A DNA stretch of 46,466 nucleotides from Candidatus Omnitrophota bacterium (GCA_003141835.1 PLNR01000008.1:196472-242937), one strand, 5' to 3'; numbered from the stretch's first letter, positions 9,665 through 21,545 are shown. The notes: a model not told the origin generated them from the sequence alone. Numbers and translations are program-made.

Positions 9665-10552
9665 TTAGCCGGTTTTTAAGATCTTCCTAGCGATCGTATC
9701 GTCGTGCTTTATCTGCGCGATCAGTGCCTCATGGTCGCGGAATTTCCGCACGGCGCGCAGGCGCCTGACGAATTCGACCTCTATATCCTCGTGATATATG
9801 AATTCATGGAAATCGAAGATATGGACCTCGATGACGGTCTCGGTCTCCCCGAAAGTAGACGGTCTCCCGATAAAGAGCACGCCTGCGTACCGCCTCTTAC
9901 CCCTGCGTACCCATACCGCGTAAACGCCGGCCGGGGGTATCGCCTCGTGGTGCGGGTCGATATTCGCCGTGGGATACCCGAGGAGGCGTCCGCGCTTCTT
10001 CCCGCTGACGACCGTCCCATAGACGCTGACCGGCCTCCCCAGCATACGGGCGGCCTCATTTAATTTCCCGTTCATTATATACCTGCGTATGGCGGTCGAG
10101 GAGACGATCTCTCCCTTGGCTTTGACCATAGGGACAACCTCTACCCCAAAGCCGTACTCCAGGCCCAGTTTTTTAAGCGAGGAGGCGTTGCCGGAATTGC
10201 CTTTACCGAAAACAAAATTACTTCCGATGAATACCTTCGAAGCGTTGAATTTACCGGCGATGACCTTCCCGGCAAAATCCCGTGGCGTCATCTTTGAGAA
10301 TTTCCTGTCGAATTTAAGGACGCAACATTTACCGGCACCAAGGGCGCAAATCAGCTTTAGGCGGTGCGAGGCAGACATTATGGAAGGGACGCTAATATGC
10401 GGCTTTAGGACTTTCAGGGGGTGCGGATCGAAAGTCACGACAACGCTTTCCCACCGCCTCTTTTTGGCTTCGCGTATAGCTGCGCTTATTATCCTGCGGT
10501 GGCCGGCGTGGACGCCGTCGAAGATACCTATAGCCAGTACCGTCTTTTTCAT
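9665..10552 (-). CDS. ribF: Bifunctional riboflavin kinase/FAD synthetase
   Basis: AIGIFDGVHAGHRRII, TFDPHPLKVL, GRLLGYPTANI. Confidence 0.94.
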   Translation of the reverse strand: MKKTVLAIGIFDGVHAGHRRIISAAIREAKKRRWESVVVTFDPHPLKVLKPHISVPSIMSASHRLKLICALGAGKCCVLKFDRKFSKMTPRDFAGKVIAGKFNASKVFIGSNFVFGKGNSGNASSLKKLGLEYGFGVEVVPMVKAKGEIVSSTAIRRYIMNGKLNEAARMLGRPVSVYGTVVSGKKRGRLLGYPTANIDPHHEAIPPAGVYAVWVRRGKRRYAGVLFIGRPSTFGETETVIEVHIFDFHEFIYHEDIEVEFVRRLRAVRKFRDHEALIAQIKHDDTIARKILKTG

Positions 10553-11235
10553 ATTCTAACCAGCCGTCCTTCCAGGCCGGCCTTCGAGATAGATTTCAGG
10601 CCGGTTATATCTATTGAATCCTTCAATATGAACTCTCCGGATGCGGTACGGCGCAGGCCTGAGAGATAACCCCCGCAGCCGAGAATATCGCCTATATCGT
10701 CGCACAGCTTCCTTATATATGTTCCCTTAGAACACTTAACCGTAAAATAGACGCGCGGTAACTCGATATTGGTGATCCTCAACTCCTTGATATTTATCTT
10801 CCGCGGTTCGCGCGGCACTTCTTCGCCCTTCCTCGCGAGCCGGTAGAGCCTCTTACCTTTTATCTGTATCGCGGAGAACATCGGCGGGACCTGTCCTGTC
10901 TCGCCTTCGAAACCCTTGAACACCTCATGTATCTTTTCTGCGGTTAAGTGCGCGCAATCCGCCTCAGCCAACACCCTGCCTTCAATGTCACCGGAGTCGG
11001 TCTTCTTGCCCAGCGTTATGACCGCCTCGTACTCCTTGTCGCCGGCCATGAATTTCGAGGAGAGCTTCGTAGCCTTGCCTGTCAGTATTACGAGCAGGCC
11101 TGTCGCAGCCGGGTCCAGCGTACCCGCATGCCCTGCCTTTTTTATGCCGAAATTGCGCCTTATAAGGTCGACGATATCGTGCGAAGTCATGCCTGCGGGC
11201 TTATCTACCAGCAGTATGCCGTCGGCATCAGACAT
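10549..11235 (-). CDS. truB: tRNA pseudouridine(55) synthase
   Basis: DGILLVDKPAGMTSHDIV...KKAGHAGTLDPAATGLLVI. Start set to MSDADG at 11235 rather than the ORF-track start at 11313. Confidence 0.94.
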   Translation of the reverse strand: MSDADGILLVDKPAGMTSHDIVDLIRRNFGIKKAGHAGTLDPAATGLLVILTGKATKLSSKFMAGDKEYEAVITLGKKTDSGDIEGRVLAEADCAHLTAEKIHEVFKGFEGETGQVPPMFSAIQIKGKRLYRLARKGEEVPREPRKINIKELRITNIELPRVYFTVKCSKGTYIRKLCDDIGDILGCGGYLSGLRRTASGEFILKDSIDITGLKSISKAGLEGRLVRI

Positions 11236-12199
11236 GTCTGGAGACCTCGGCGAGCACTTTCTTTTCCGCTTCGCGGCACGACGCCCTGATACTGAAACCG
11301 GCCGCGGCCACATGCCCGCCGCCGCCGAATTTCATCGCTATCTTGTTGACGTCGATCCCGTCCTTGCCCCTGAGGCTGACCTTAATAAGCCCCTTCTCTT
11401 CCGTCTCTTTGAACAGCAACGCCACCTTGCTGCCTCTTACGGACCTGGGGAAACCGATAAAATTCTCCGCGTCCTTCATCTCTGCGCCGCTCTTCTTCAT
11501 CATATCTTTTGTTATCCACATCCAGACGATCTTCCCGTCGCCGCTCCTTTTTAAGGTCGAGAGCGACCTGCCGAGGAGATGCGTGACGTCATAGTTCTTC
11601 ATCTCGAAGAGGCTTTCATATATGAAATTCGTATCGAGCCCGTTCTTTATGAGCTCGGCCGCGATGATGTGGGTCTTGGCCGATGTATTCGAATACCTGA
11701 ATGAACCGGTATCAACGAGTATGGCCGAATAGATATTTATCGCGTCATCCTTAGACAGTTTCAAACCGAGGCGTTTAAATATTTCGAATATCAACTCGCC
11801 CGTGGCAGCGCCCTTTCCATCCACCCAATTGACGCTCCCGAAATAGTTGTTGCTAACGTGATGGTCTATATTGATCACCTCCATATCCCGCGTGACCAGA
11901 TCGGCGACCTTCCCGGTCCTCTCGAGCGTAGGGCAATCGACTACCACCGCGCAATCGATATCTTTCAAGACTTTTTTATTCAGGTCCTTGAATAATACTA
12001 TGGATTTTATGCCGGGCATGAAATCACATGATACCGGCGGCGAATCTTGGTCTATGATCACCGGGGCCTTTCCCAGCCGCTTTATGAGGCTGGCTATTGC
12101 CAGCTGCGAGCCGATCGCGTCCGCCTCAGGGTCGACATGGCCCGAGATAAGGAATTTCCTGTGCCGGCGTATCGCGCTTATAACTTTAGGAAGGCTCAT
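11228..12199 (-). CDS. nrnA: DHH/DHHA1 bifunctional oligoribonuclease / PAP phosphatase
   Basis: SGHVDPEADAIGSQLA, NIDHHVSN, FGGGGHVAAAGF. Confidence 0.9.
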   Translation of the reverse strand: MSLPKVISAIRRHRKFLISGHVDPEADAIGSQLAIASLIKRLGKAPVIIDQDSPPVSCDFMPGIKSIVLFKDLNKKVLKDIDCAVVVDCPTLERTGKVADLVTRDMEVINIDHHVSNNYFGSVNWVDGKGAATGELIFEIFKRLGLKLSKDDAINIYSAILVDTGSFRYSNTSAKTHIIAAELIKNGLDTNFIYESLFEMKNYDVTHLLGRSLSTLKRSGDGKIVWMWITKDMMKKSGAEMKDAENFIGFPRSVRGSKVALLFKETEEKGLIKVSLRGKDGIDVNKIAMKFGGGGHVAAAGFSIRASCREAEKKVLAEVSRHV

Positions 12200-12551
12200 T
12201 TTTTTTCTCTTTCTCCTTATGTATCTTTTCGAAGATCTCGTTCAGGTGGATGCTGTATTCCGCGGACTCATCCAGCCTGAAGAGCAGTTCAGGGATGAAC
12301 TTGAACCTCATCCTCTCCCCGAGGGTCTTGCGGATGAAACCTGCGGCAGAATTAAGGCCCTCGGACGCGATCTCCTTCTCTTCTTTTCCTCCCAATAAAC
12401 TGAAATAGACCTTCGCGTTCCTTAGGTCAGGCGTAACCTCGACCCTCGTAACCGTGATGAAACCTATGCGAGGGTCTTTAAGCTCCTCGCTTATTATGAC
12501 CGAGATCGTGTCTCTCATCTCGCTCGCAATGCGTTCCGGCCTTATCCCCAT
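12186..12551 (-). CDS. rbfA: Ribosome-binding factor A
   Basis: RPERIASEMRDTISVIISEELKDPRIGFITVTRVEVTPDLRNAKVYFSL. Confidence 0.94.
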   Translation of the reverse strand: MGIRPERIASEMRDTISVIISEELKDPRIGFITVTRVEVTPDLRNAKVYFSLLGGKEEKEIASEGLNSAAGFIRKTLGERMRFKFIPELLFRLDESAEYSIHLNEIFEKIHKEKEKKNEPS

Positions 12552-12555
12552 GATG

Positions 12556-15216
12556 TCATCTCCTGTAATGCTGCAGTGCGAATGCCAGCTCCCCGTCCTT
12601 TGTTTTTATCTTCCCGTCCAGCTTAGCATGGAGCGTCTTCCTGATGAGCTCCTTAAAATGCGGCCCGGGCTCGATGCCGGCTTTCTTCAGGTCGTCGCCG
12701 CGCAGGTCCAGTTTTACGTGCGCGTATTTTGTCATATAGGAGACTATCCTACGCCTCGCCGTCTGCGAGCGCGTCTTCGCCATCAACGCGACCATCGCCT
12801 CATGCGAAAGCCCGTCAAGATGCACGTAAACCTCGCTCGGCCGCAATTTTTTCTTTTTGGATAATACGGCCAAAACATTTTCCCCGTTCTTTTTATACGA
12901 GATGAGTTTAGCCGCGTCGACTTTCCTGAAGACGAAATCCCCGCATATCTTTTTTATCCGCGCCGGATCGAGCTCATCGAGGAGGACGGCAAGGTATACG
13001 AGCCAGCGCTCGATCGCGTGCCTCTTTCCCGTGTGCGTATTGTCGTGCCACGCGAGCGCCTCGCCGGCTGCACTAAAAAGCTCTATATTTTTGCTTTTTA
13101 GTGTCAAATCCGGGTCGATGAACCGTAATTCGTTCAGTTCCGAGAGCCGCCTGACCGCCTTTAGCGGTTTCTCCTCGGAGAGTATCGCGATAAGCTCCTC
13201 GCGTATCCTCTGTTTCTGCGTCCGGTCAACCATCTTTAAGCCCACCGCTTTCTTTATCAGGTCCTCCGTATGCGGCTCGATCCTGAAGTCGAAACGCTGC
13301 TCGAACCTGACGGCCCTGAAGATCCTTGTCGGGTCATCCACGAAACTCAGGTCGTGCAGCGCCCTTATCGCTCCCTCCTTCAAGTCCGCCCTGCCGTTGA
13401 ACGGGTCGAGTAATTCCCCGAAATGATGCCTGCTTAACCTGAACGCCATCGCGTTTATCGTGAAATCGCGCCTGTAAAGGTCGTTCTCTATCGGGCCGAA
13501 CTTTACCGTCGGGAGCGCGGCCGGCCTTTCGTATATCTCGGTCCTGGTCATTGCAATATCTATCCTGAACTTCCCGCCGCAGGATTTGGAAGGCATTATA
13601 CCCGGCGGGCACGGGAAGAATACGGTCGCGGTCCCGAACCTTTTGTGATAAACATATACGCCGCAAAATTCCTTAGAGAGCCGCTTCGCGTATTCTATCG
13701 CGTTGCCTTCTATGACTATATCTATATCGAAATTCGTTACGCCCAGCAGCAGGTCCCTTACGAACCCGCCGACCGCGAAAGCGGTAAATCCCATCTCTTC
13801 GGCTAGCCTGCCGGCGAACTTCAGCAGCTCGGCCATCTTGCCGGGGAACGACTTCTTTATCTTTGGGGACAGGTTCACGCTAACGTGGTGTACATTATTC
13901 ATCTCATCCCCTGACACCACGGCAAAGAGCTTGCCGTGGAAAGCCCTCAGGATATCGGACCTTGTGACAAGGCCAAGGAGGTTACTGCCGTCGAAAACAG
14001 GCACACAGCCCACGCCCTTCTCCTGGATTGTGTCCTGTATCGCGTAAACCGAGGTATCCGGTTTTACGGGAAAGACCTTGCGTGACATATAACCCTTTAC
14101 GCGCGCGTGCCCGAAACCCAGGGATATCGCCCTGTCGAGGTCTTTAAGAGCGGCTATGCCTTCCAACAGCCCTTTAACTTTGACTACCCCGTATTCCGAG
14201 GAGGATCTTGCCAGTTTTTCCCTAGCGCTGCTTACCGGCTCGTCTATCTCCAGCTCGACCGGCCTTCCCGCCACCAACTCTTTTGCCCTTATATCCGCAT
14301 GTATATGCGAGCGAAGGTATTCGATGAGTTTCGCCTTCACTTCACTAAGGTTCATATCCTTTATCACGGCGCCTGCGGCCGTAGGATGGCCTCCGCCCCC
14401 GAACAGTGCCGCCGCCTTCGCGACATTTACGAACGGCACTCCGCTGCGCGCGATGAACTGCACTCTGTCCCTCGTCTGGACCATCAAAAATATCAGGTTG
14501 AAATTTTCGGCCTCTTCGAGCTTATGCGCAAGGAGGCTCAAGTCATCGACGTATTCTTCGCTCGTTATGGACGCGATCGCGACATGCACGCTGTTTATGA
14601 TGTGCACCTCGGTGGACTGGATAAGGAGGGCAAGCAGCCCGAGCTCTTTCTCCGTCAGCTCCCTTCTCAGGTAGGACGATACAAGGTGCAGGTCCGCGCC
14701 CTTAGAGATGAGGAAACTCACCATATCGATATCTTCCCTTGTCGTGGTTGGGAACGATAACGAACCGGTATCCTCGTATATCCCGAGCGCCATTATCGTG
14801 GCCTCAAGCGGAGAGATCTTTATCTCCCCGTCTTTTATCAGCTCTACCAGGATCGTAGTGGACGCTCCGGTCTTTTTGTAGATATCCCTGGCGGCTTTTA
14901 TATCCTCGCTCGTCCTCGGGTGGTGGTCATAGATATGCACCTCCACGCCTTTTTTCCCGGCGAGCTGGGCCATTTTTCCTATGCGGTTCTTGAGCCTCGT
15001 CTCAACGATTATGAGACGTGTCACATTCTCGAGTGAGGCGTCCTTTTCATACTCGATCTTGACGAGGTCCGAACACAGGGACATAAACTCCCGCACAGCC
15101 CTCTCCTGTGAACCGGGGAGGACAAGCCGCGCGCCCGGATAGAGCTTGCGCGCCGCGACCATCGACGCGAGCGCGTCGAAGTCGGCGTTGGCGTGCGTCG
15201 TTATGAGATCTGTCAA
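12556..15216 (-). CDS. DHH/DHHA1 - tandem CBS - CCA/A-adding tRNA nucleotidyltransferase fusion
   Basis: DHH (THANADFDALASMVAA, YDHHPR, FGGGGHPTAAGA), CBS pair, and class II nucleotidyltransferase head (FAVGGFVRDLLLGVTNFDIDIVIEG; RRDFTINAMAFRL; DPTRIFRAVRFEQRFDF). Confidence 0.92.
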   Translation of the reverse strand: MTDLITTHANADFDALASMVAARKLYPGARLVLPGSQERAVREFMSLCSDLVKIEYEKDASLENVTRLIIVETRLKNRIGKMAQLAGKKGVEVHIYDHHPRTSEDIKAARDIYKKTGASTTILVELIKDGEIKISPLEATIMALGIYEDTGSLSFPTTTREDIDMVSFLISKGADLHLVSSYLRRELTEKELGLLALLIQSTEVHIINSVHVAIASITSEEYVDDLSLLAHKLEEAENFNLIFLMVQTRDRVQFIARSGVPFVNVAKAAALFGGGGHPTAAGAVIKDMNLSEVKAKLIEYLRSHIHADIRAKELVAGRPVELEIDEPVSSAREKLARSSSEYGVVKVKGLLEGIAALKDLDRAISLGFGHARVKGYMSRKVFPVKPDTSVYAIQDTIQEKGVGCVPVFDGSNLLGLVTRSDILRAFHGKLFAVVSGDEMNNVHHVSVNLSPKIKKSFPGKMAELLKFAGRLAEEMGFTAFAVGGFVRDLLLGVTNFDIDIVIEGNAIEYAKRLSKEFCGVYVYHKRFGTATVFFPCPPGIMPSKSCGGKFRIDIAMTRTEIYERPAALPTVKFGPIENDLYRRDFTINAMAFRLSRHHFGELLDPFNGRADLKEGAIRALHDLSFVDDPTRIFRAVRFEQRFDFRIEPHTEDLIKKAVGLKMVDRTQKQRIREELIAILSEEKPLKAVRRLSELNELRFIDPDLTLKSKNIELFSAAGEALAWHDNTHTGKRHAIERWLVYLAVLLDELDPARIKKICGDFVFRKVDAAKLISYKKNGENVLAVLSKKKKLRPSEVYVHLDGLSHEAMVALMAKTRSQTARRRIVSYMTKYAHVKLDLRGDDLKKAGIEPGPHFKELIRKTLHAKLDGKIKTKDGELAFALQHYRR

Positions 15217-15815
15217 TAGAAGAGCGATACTCCCGCTGTTACCGAATTAGTGTCGATGCCGCTGTTAGGCTTCGCTATACCTAAGTTAGATATATGCCTG
15301 TAACGGTATCCGACGTTAAGGGCGATGTTATCTTTGACGAAATAATAAAGGCCTGCGCCCGCGTGATCCACGAAATTGGCGTGGGAGCCCTGGTCCCTCG
15401 TCCTCTCGGATATATATATGCCGCCTGTGCCGCCCTCGATGTAGGGATAAAATTTGGAGGTAAGCGGGTAGGCGTATTTAAGCCCGAAACTGCAGCCGGC
15501 CTCATAATTGGAGGAGGGCTTTATCACCGGGTTGACAAAAGGCTCGACCATGAACAGGAACATACCGGGCATCTTCCAGTTCAGGCATTTCTTGAGGTTG
15601 AACCCGAAACGCCCGGAGAGATATACATTATCGTACGTCCTGATCGTTTCGGTATCGGAGCCCCGCCCGACCTCAGCCGTGCCCCACCCGGAGAAGAAAC
15701 CTATCTCCTTAAGGCAGGCATCGCTCTTTACCGCCGCATTATCTTCAGCGGCATAGGCCGTGCCGCACACTAACATTAATGCCGCAAAACCAACCACGAG
15801 GTACTTCACCATCAC
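15213..15815 (-). CDS. PagL-like lipid A 3-O-deacylase / acyloxyacyl hydrolase, outer membrane beta-barrel
   Basis: Signal peptide MVKYLVVGFAALMLVCGTAYAAE; PagL-type motif YRYRHISNLGIAKPNSGID; terminal aromatic SLFY. Confidence 0.75.
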   Translation of the reverse strand: MMVKYLVVGFAALMLVCGTAYAAEDNAAVKSDACLKEIGFFSGWGTAEVGRGSDTETIRTYDNVYLSGRFGFNLKKCLNWKMPGMFLFMVEPFVNPVIKPSSNYEAGCSFGLKYAYPLTSKFYPYIEGGTGGIYISERTRDQGSHANFVDHAGAGLYYFVKDNIALNVGYRYRHISNLGIAKPNSGIDTNSVTAGVSLFY

Positions 15816-15828
15816 TTCCCCCTTTCTT

Positions 15829-16191
15829 TTATTTTCCGAAGATCATTTTTAAAGATACCACGAACATCACCGCGCCGAACAACCTCTGTAAAAACATATT
15901 TGATAACCCTACGGCCGCTTTTGCGCCGAAAAATCCCCCGATGAAAAAACCGAGGCAGATGAAGAGCGCCGCTTTCATGTCCACATAACCGTTCTTATAA
16001 TATACCATCGCGGCAAGAAGGCCTATAGGAGGAAGCAATAAAGCCATCGTTGTGCCTTGAGCCTGTAACTGAGAGAACTTAAAGAGATATATAAGCGCCG
16101 GGATCAATAAAAGGCCGCCGCCTATACCCATAAGCCCGCTCAACGCCCCCGCTGCCAGACCCAAGACCAGGTAAATCGCTATAATAGGCAT
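15829..16191 (-). CDS. Half-size TauE/SafE (DUF81) family membrane protein
   Basis: 120 aa with about 4 TM; GLAAGALSGLMGIGGGLLLIPAL motif. Confidence 0.8.
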   Translation of the reverse strand: MPIIAIYLVLGLAAGALSGLMGIGGGLLLIPALIYLFKFSQLQAQGTTMALLLPPIGLLAAMVYYKNGYVDMKAALFICLGFFIGGFFGAKAAVGLSNMFLQRLFGAVMFVVSLKMIFGK

Positions 16192-16239
16192 TTTACGCTC
16201 CTTGTTCTAATTTATAACTTCACTCTTCCTTTTGGTTAC

Positions 16240-16316
16240 TGGTGCGCCTGGTGCGAATTGAACGCACAACCTTCAGCTTCGGAGGCTGACGCTCTATCCA
16301 ATTGAGCTACAGGCGC
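16240..16316 (-). tRNA. tRNA-Arg (anticodon CCG), CCA encoded
   Basis: Acceptor GCGCCTG/CAGGCGC + A + CCA; anticodon arm CAGC-CTCCGAA-GCTG; T arm GTGCG-TTCAATT-CGCAC. Confidence 0.95.
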
Positions 16317-16396
16317 GTAATATTTCAAAGTGAAAAATTTGGTCTCTTACCTTTACTTTGCGTCTCGGCGATTGGTTCGCTCGGGCCATTATAAAT

Positions 16397-17284
16397 TTAC
16401 GGGCGCGGGTGGAACTTTTGGTGGATCTGTTTCAGCCGCTCCTTGTTAATATGCGTATATATCTGCGTCGTCGAGATGTTAACGTGGCCGAGCAATTCCT
16501 GGACTATCCTCAGGTCCGCGCCGTTCTGCAAAAGGTGCGTTGCGAACGAGTGCCTTAACGTATGCGGCGTAACCCTCTTCTTTATCCTGGCGTCTTTGAC
16601 ATAATGCTTTATGACCATCCAGAATGTCTGGCGCGACATCTGTTTACCCAGGCGGGTCAGGAATAATGCCCCTGATTCGCTCTTCTTCAAAAATTTCGAC
16701 CTGGCCTTCTCCAAGTATTTCTGGATCGCCTCTTTGGCCTTGCTGCCCACCGGTATTATGCGTTCCTTTTGGCCTTTCCCCATGCATCTAACGAATCCCA
16801 TATCCATGTGCAGGTCTGTAAGCTTAAGGTTCACGAGTTCGGAGACGCGCATCCCGGTTGCGTACATCAGTTCGAGCGCTGCCTTATCGCGCAGTCCCTG
16901 CTTAAGGCGCGTGTTCGGGCTCTCGAGTATCGCCTCGACTTCTTTCTCATCCAGGACGTCGGGCAGGGTCTTCCAGAGTTTCGGCGTTTCGATGACCGAG
17001 GTGACATCCTCTTTAAGGAGGCGCTGGCTTGTCAAATAACGGTGGAATACCTTTATCGCGACGAGGTTGCGCGCTATCGAGCTCGCGTTCAGCTTATTGC
17101 CCTTCAATCCCATCATAAAATCCTGGATATCCGGACGCTTCACCCTGTCGAGGTTGCTAATACCCCTCTTCTTCAGGTATTCGGTGTATTTATTCAGGTC
17201 ACGACTGTACGACTCTAGCGTATTCTTGCTCAGCCCGCGCTCGACCGAAAGGTAATCCATGAACTCCGTTATGAATTCTTCCAT
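16397..17284 (-). CDS. xerD: Tyrosine recombinase XerD/XerC
   Basis: DYLSVERGLSKNTLESYSRDLNKY; catalytic TPHTLRHSFATHLLQNGADLRIVQELLGHVNISTTQIYTHI. Confidence 0.9.
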   Translation of the reverse strand: MEEFITEFMDYLSVERGLSKNTLESYSRDLNKYTEYLKKRGISNLDRVKRPDIQDFMMGLKGNKLNASSIARNLVAIKVFHRYLTSQRLLKEDVTSVIETPKLWKTLPDVLDEKEVEAILESPNTRLKQGLRDKAALELMYATGMRVSELVNLKLTDLHMDMGFVRCMGKGQKERIIPVGSKAKEAIQKYLEKARSKFLKKSESGALFLTRLGKQMSRQTFWMVIKHYVKDARIKKRVTPHTLRHSFATHLLQNGADLRIVQELLGHVNISTTQIYTHINKERLKQIHQKFHPRP

Positions 17285-17287
17285 CGC

Positions 17288-17905
17288 TCAACCCGAGAAG
17301 AAGGGGTTGTGTCCTTTCTCGTGGCCTATGGTAGTCGCCGGTCCGTGGCCCGGGTAGACCTTCGTGTCATCCGGCAAAGTGAGGAGCTTTTCCGTTATCG
17401 ACTTCATGAGTTTGGCTTCCGACCCGCCCGGACGGTCTGTCCTGCCGACGCCTTCGGCGAAGAGAGTGTCGCCGGTGAAGAGCACATCCTCACACCTGAT
17501 GCAGATCGAACCCTCCGTATGGCCCGGCGTATGAAGCACCTCCATGACCAGGTTGCCTACCTTTATAATATCGCCGTCATCGAGAAGCCTGCTCGCCGGC
17601 GGGGAATCGACACTCATCCCGAGCATCCTCGAGAGATTATGTACCGGATCTGTCAGGCACCAAGCGTCTGAGGCATGTATGAATATAGGAAGCCCCATCT
17701 TCGCGTTCGCGCCTATATGGTCCACGTGGCAATGTGTATTTATGACGCATATCGGCGACAATCCCGATTCTGCTACAAGCGCCTTTATCTCCTTGTCATC
17801 TGCGCCCGGGTCTATTATTACAGCCTGCTTCGTATCGGCGCAGCCGAATATATAGCAATTGGCGGCTATAGGCCCAACAGGTAAAGCCTTTAATATGTAT
17901 TTCAT
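17288..17905 (-). CDS. MBL-fold metallo-hydrolase (glyoxalase II-like)
   Basis: INTHCHVDHIGANA, HTPGHTEGSICI, FTGDTLFAEGVGRTD, YPGHGPATTIGHEK. Confidence 0.9.
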   Translation of the reverse strand: MKYILKALPVGPIAANCYIFGCADTKQAVIIDPGADDKEIKALVAESGLSPICVINTHCHVDHIGANAKMGLPIFIHASDAWCLTDPVHNLSRMLGMSVDSPPASRLLDDGDIIKVGNLVMEVLHTPGHTEGSICIRCEDVLFTGDTLFAEGVGRTDRPGGSEAKLMKSITEKLLTLPDDTKVYPGHGPATTIGHEKGHNPFFSG

Positions 17906-18453
17906 TTTTTAGGCAGAGTCTGCTCCGTAGTCTGGATCGGTTTAATGGGTTCCTCTTCCTTCAGGATATACGCCTTGACCTCTGAAGGTTCAAATTTCCT
18001 CATTATCACCCTGCGGCGGCTCTCGAGGTCGTTCCTTAAGGACGAGGCCTCCGTCTTGTCGGGTTGGCCAAAATCCACCTTCTTCTTAAGGTTTTCATAG
18101 AACTTAATATACTTCGTAAGTTCTTCTTTCTTTTCCGCGGTAAGGAGGTCCTGCATCCTCTGGAGGTCTTCAACCGCCCTCGCCGCGGCAAGCTTCTCGC
18201 GTTTGTTGCTTCCCTGGGTATCGAGGCAATCCAAGAGGTCTTCGGTCCACGAGCGCCAATAATTGAAATGGTTGCTGTATAAAACGGCGTTTGGGTAGAT
18301 CCCCTTATAGTCCTGCGGATACAGGACCACCGATACTTTCTTAGGACTCTGTTTTCTCGTGAACTTCTTCTTAAATGTCTCGCAGCCCGACAAATTCATG
18401 GCTGCCACCGCTACCGCCAAGAGCAGGACTGCCTTTTTAGAGGTGATTCTCAT
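17902..18453 (-). CDS. Hypothetical lipoprotein
   Basis: Lipobox MRITSKKAVLLLAVAVAAMNLSGCE; charged helical body; ATGA overlap with MBL gene. Confidence 0.7.
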   Translation of the reverse strand: MRITSKKAVLLLAVAVAAMNLSGCETFKKKFTRKQSPKKVSVVLYPQDYKGIYPNAVLYSNHFNYWRSWTEDLLDCLDTQGSNKREKLAAARAVEDLQRMQDLLTAEKKEELTKYIKFYENLKKKVDFGQPDKTEASSLRNDLESRRRVIMRKFEPSEVKAYILKEEEPIKPIQTTEQTLPKK

Positions 18454-18463
18454 CTCTTCTCCT

Positions 18464-20509
<2,046 letters not shown>

Positions 20510-20791
20510 TTACTCCGAAAACTTTATACCGAACCCCCTGAATCCGCCTGTGGGTACTTCCCATGATATCTCGGTATCGGAGATGTAATGCGACATCTTC
20601 TCTGTGATACCGGCGAGGAGTTCCTTAAGCGCCGCCTCTTCACCTTCGGCGACGACTTCGACCCTGCCGTCAGTAAGGTTACTGACCCAGCCGTTTAATT
20701 TCAATCTTCTCGCGGCAACCTCGGCGGTGAACCTGAACCCCACCCCCTGGACCCTGCCCGAATAATAAACGTGGATTCTTTTAGACGCCAT
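20510..20791 (-). CDS. acyP: Acylphosphatase
   Basis: [47 protein letters not shown]. Start set to MASKRI at 20791. Confidence 0.92.
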   Translation of the reverse strand: MASKRIHVYYSGRVQGVGFRFTAEVAARRLKLNGWVSNLTDGRVEVVAEGEEAALKELLAGITEKMSHYISDTEISWEVPTGGFRGFGIKFSE

Positions 20792-20811
20792 AGGAGTGTT
20801 CCGGGAATTAA

Positions 20812-20888
20812 TGGTCGGGGCGGACAGACTTGAACTGTCGACCTCTTCGTCCCGAACGAAGCGCTCTACCAAACTGAGCCACGCCCCG
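20812..20888 (-). tRNA. tRNA-Pro (anticodon CGG), CCA encoded
   Basis: Acceptor CGGGGCG/CGCCCCG + A + CCA; anticodon arm CTTCG-TTCGGGA-CGAAG; T arm GACAG-TTCAAGT-CTGTC. Confidence 0.95.
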
Positions 20889-20898
20889 ACTAAAATGT

Positions 20899-21423
20899 CT
20901 ACTCGTAATGCTTTCGGCCGTGCCCGTGGCCGCCTTTAATTGATTCTATATCCTGTTCGCTCAAGCCCCACAGGCCCCGTTTCTGCTTTCTCGCGTCTTC
21001 CTGGAACGACAGGAACGTCTTATAGAATTTCACGTTCGGCGGGAAAGTATAGACCATCGCGTACCCGTTCTTGACCAGTTCAGTGTTCACGAATATATCG
21101 CCGGCGTAAACATATGCAAGCGTCCTGCCGTACTGGTCCTTCCTGCCGACGTCGTATTCCAGCCTGAGTTTCTTGCCTTCTACCAGCCTTCTGTTCTCGT
21201 TCTTTGCTTCTTTATAGTACGGCCGCCCTTTTTCCGGCGTATCCATGCCTATATAACGGACATGTTCGCCGTTCTCGAGGACTATGGTATCTCCGTCTAT
21301 TACCTTCGCTGCCTTAAGCCCGTCATCCCCTTTTATATAACCGCCGATAAAAGCTGATGATAGGCAAAAAAACAGGGCAAAAAGCAGGCCTTTTCTACTT
21401 AACATAACACCCGATTTTATCAC
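20899..21423 (-). CDS. Thermonuclease (SNase-like) family protein, secreted
   Basis: N-terminal hydrophobic segment; [54 protein letters not shown]. Confidence 0.88.
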   Translation of the reverse strand: MIKSGVMLSRKGLLFALFFCLSSAFIGGYIKGDDGLKAAKVIDGDTIVLENGEHVRYIGMDTPEKGRPYYKEAKNENRRLVEGKKLRLEYDVGRKDQYGRTLAYVYAGDIFVNTELVKNGYAMVYTFPPNVKFYKTFLSFQEDARKQKRGLWGLSEQDIESIKGGHGHGRKHYE

Positions 21424-21442
21424 GAGTTGGGGAGATAGTCAA

Positions 21443-21545
21443 GGGGACGTCCCAAAAAGGGACACCCTACTTTCTTTTGGTTTCAGAACTGAAAGTAGGG
21501 TGTTAATAGATTGCTTTTGGGAGTTCCCTTTTTGGAACGTCCCCC
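21443..21545. repeat. Nested-palindrome REP/MITE-like element
   Basis: Outer arms GGGGACGTCCCAAAAAGGGA (21443-21462) / TCCCTTTTTGGAACGTCCCC (about 21525-21544, one mismatch) flank an inner perfect hairpin ACACCCTACTTTC (21462-21474) / GAAAGTAGGGTGT (21491-21503). Confidence 0.8.

Noticed and set aside
10549-11313. Upstream-extended truB start with 26 extra basic residues
   Set aside because: The extension overlaps nrnA coding sequence and lacks homology to TruB; MSDADG at 11235 fits better.
16240-17284. tRNA-Arg next to a tyrosine recombinase as an integrated element boundary
   Set aside because: The recombinase matches housekeeping XerC/D, flanking genes are core, and I saw no repeated tRNA 3' end nearby.
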